Assembly: GCF_042667405.1 (NCBI RefSeq)
Contig: NZ_JBHVAL010000020.1
Coordinates: 1-64,000 of the forward strand
Source: Arthrobacter sp042667405
Lineage (GTDB): Bacteria > Actinomycetota > Actinomycetes > Actinomycetales > Micrococcaceae
Direction of reading: 5' to 3'
Length of the DNA: 64,000 bases
The translations under genes and the position numbers were made by a program. The notes beneath the pieces were generated by a model. It worked only from the letters and a program-made list of their open reading frames with translations. It had not been told where the DNA came from and searched no databases. This document shows positions 62,480 to 64,000 of the stretch, in pieces; the stretch's first letter is position 1; each line of letters opens with the position of its first letter.

Positions 62480-63890
62480 GGCGTCGAATCCTTTCCATCC
62501 TCTGCATTCCGAGGATGCTGTACGTCACAACCAAGATGTTCAGAACTGAGTAAACTACTGCGCTTATCGCCGGTTCGAGATTGAATACGTTGAGGCCGAG
62601 TGCAATCGTCAAGATGACGATAATGGCCAGCACCGCACCGACCAGAACAGTGAATGGGTTTCCCTTTTCCGGCGGAAACGCAATGCCTATAAGGGTGGAG
62701 ATAAGAATATTGCTGAGGCAGAATCCTGCTACGGGCAAACACGCAGAGAGTTCGATGCCTTGAGCAAGGCTGGCTGCGGTAACCGGAATCGCGACCGTAA
62801 CCCAGAGGATCACCTGCGAGCCGAGGATGCTCGCGTAGTTCCTCCACGCGCTGACGTGCAGCGCTGACATGCGCCGCAATGGTTCAGAATTTACGTAGGC
62901 GTATACGCCCTGAAATGTAATGAGCGCCAAAACATAGGGTGGAATGACAATGTGCTGCAGCCATGCAAACAGCGAAAATGCAAAGACGAAGATGACGGCA
63001 ACGAGCGTTTCAAAGCTGCGGAACAGCACCAGCGTATAGGCCCCCAGCCTCCACATGGCAATTTTGGAAGGAAGCAAGATGATGAAGCGGCGAACGGGGA
63101 CGTATGCTCTGGGAGCAGCGGCTACGATGCCGGCAATAATGGCCACGGAGGCCGCGCCAAAGCTCAGTACTGCGAGCCACAATCCGAAGTTCTTTTCCAG
63201 TGTGGGGTACACCAACAGCGGCGAACTGTAGTCACGCCCCTCGATGAAACTCTCGGCAATCACCGCAGTCTGCTCATTCGTATACGGGAACAGGACTGAG
63301 AGGCCCATCGCCAGGACAATCGGTACCAGTAGTCCTCGGAGCCGTGCCAGCCGCATCATGAGGAGGCTGCGTTCCAACAGATAGTAGGCCAGGCTGAGGA
63401 GGAGATAAACAGACGCTACGGGAAGCCAAATGGACACCACAATCTTCGTGATGAAATCGGGGCCCTCGAGAAGCACGGTTGAGATCGAGAATGCACCGAA
63501 AACGAAAACCGTCATCACTGCCACTACCGATGCCTCGAACAAAGCGAAGGCAAGCGTTCGTTCCTTGTTGGTGGCAGGAAGGTTGAAGGACAACTTTAGA
63601 AGTTCATCCGCCTTCAAGAAGAGGACCCGTATCAGCGTGTACGCAATGAGGACCCAAAAACCCACCGAAACGTTGGCGATTGCGAGGACGGGCTCGAACA
63701 AATCAGTTCCGTCAAGATACTGCCGCATCACCGTGTAACTGAGAACATTGAATCCTGCAAATCCGAGCAGCACTATGAAAGCGCCAGCGATTCGCATAGT
63801 TCTCGAGGCCAGGAGTCCCCGTCCCAGGACGCGCCGGAGAATGAATGTCCAAAACAGTCGAAACAACAGGACGATGCTCTCGAGCCGCAT
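62463..63890 (-). CDS. ABC-2-like exporter permease, 12+ helices
   Basis: The protein has 475 residues and about 12 predicted membrane helices, with two similar halves. It does not match a family I can name firmly, but a large polytopic protein directly behind an ABC ATPase gene is the usual permease. The ATG at 63890 directly follows the TAG of that gene with no gap. It overlaps the small membrane protein gene. Confidence 0.7.
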   Translation of the reverse strand: MRLESIVLLFRLFWTFILRRVLGRGLLASRTMRIAGAFIVLLGFAGFNVLSYTVMRQYLDGTDLFEPVLAIANVSVGFWVLIAYTLIRVLFLKADELLKLSFNLPATNKERTLAFALFEASVVAVMTVFVFGAFSISTVLLEGPDFITKIVVSIWLPVASVYLLLSLAYYLLERSLLMMRLARLRGLLVPIVLAMGLSVLFPYTNEQTAVIAESFIEGRDYSSPLLVYPTLEKNFGLWLAVLSFGAASVAIIAGIVAAAPRAYVPVRRFIILLPSKIAMWRLGAYTLVLFRSFETLVAVIFVFAFSLFAWLQHIVIPPYVLALITFQGVYAYVNSEPLRRMSALHVSAWRNYASILGSQVILWVTVAIPVTAASLAQGIELSACLPVAGFCLSNILISTLIGIAFPPEKGNPFTVLVGAVLAIIVILTIALGLNVFNLEPAISAVVYSVLNILVVTYSILGMQRMERIRRHEVAS

Positions 63891-64000
63891 CTACTCGGCT
63901 CCCATGGACTGGATGTACTCGGATGCAAGGGCCGAGAGGTTGCCATAGTCCTTATTGACTGAACCCAGATCCCCTTGGAAGACCAGGGCGCCTTGGATGA
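63891..64000 (-). CDS. ABC transporter ATPase, C-terminal fragment (cut by window edge)
   Basis: Only the last 36 residues are visible: FIQGALVFQGDLGSVNKDYG, then LASEYIQSMGAE and TAG. The G-x-L-V-F-Q-G-D-L pattern is the usual end of an ABC ATPase domain after the H-loop. The stop abuts the permease start. Confidence 0.6.
   Translation of the reverse strand, partial: IQGALVFQGDLGSVNKDYGNLSALASEYIQSMGAE

Overview
The window looks like a chromosomal segment of a high-GC Gram-positive actinobacterium, most likely Arthrobacter/Paenarthrobacter or a close Micrococcaceae relative. The support is the GC-rich third codon positions, frequent GTG and TTG starts, the monomeric NADP-dependent isocitrate dehydrogenase, the DUF6350-purN-purH neighbourhood, an HspR-like MerR regulator beside hsp20, and a gguAB/chvE-type sugar ABC transporter with a ROK regulator. 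The genus is inferred from gene content; no search was run. I see no rRNA, tRNA or CRISPR array.

Layout: 0-6 kb holds small genes of unknown role, a truncated AHSA1 gene and a minus-strand agmatine catabolism operon (NCS1 permease, TetR, N-carbamoylputrescine amidohydrolase, agmatine deiminase). 6-25 kb is accessory in character: an SdpC-like toxin precursor with a small membrane protein behind it, a run of decayed genes (a frameshifted unknown, a MarR remnant, an EamA remnant), a serine-hydrolase lipoprotein, an SRA-HNH modification-dependent endonuclease, an APC permease with a perfect 19-bp operator-like palindrome, a C39-like protease, a membrane HNH protein, a TacA/TacT-type toxin-antitoxin pair bracketed by 43-bp direct repeats, a flavoprotein monooxygenase, cspA, a large LuxR/LAL regulator, another APC permease and a pRiA4b ORF-3 protein. 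25-30 kb is a cell-surface module (UDP-glucose dehydrogenase, glycosyltransferase, secreted beta-propeller/VCBS protein). 30-32 kb is a heat-shock island (HspR-like, Hsp20, J-domain protein, coupled unknown).

32-43 kb is mostly core metabolism (DUF6350, purN, purH) interleaved with a MurNAc recycling operon (kinase, murQ, MFS transporter) and two DUF559-like endonuclease-fold genes, each bracketed by its own palindromic repeat family. 43-49 kb has a secreted trypsin-like protease, icd, a sarcosine-oxidase-family gene, a DoxX protein and a Gfo/Idh/MocA oxidoreductase. 49-55 kb has two MacB/FtsX-type ABC systems facing each other. 55-60.5 kb is the sugar ABC operon with its ROK regulator. 60.8-64 kb has a nitrilase-family amidase and the end of a tightly overlapping operon encoding an ABC exporter, a small membrane protein and an intramembrane zincin.

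The most unusual signal is non-coding. Four clusters of a CTAGGTG-type repeat (around 170, 6070, 19480 and 23680) have copies spaced close to whole helical turns (21-22, 42-43, 54 and 64 bp). Three clusters share a second box, CCCAAAAATGAGTGCTCA or a variant. One cluster lies directly in front of the LAL regulator gene. Further palindromic families sit at gene ends at 35.0, 36.1, 46.3 and 47.5 kb and at 39.4, 40.6 and 60.6 kb.
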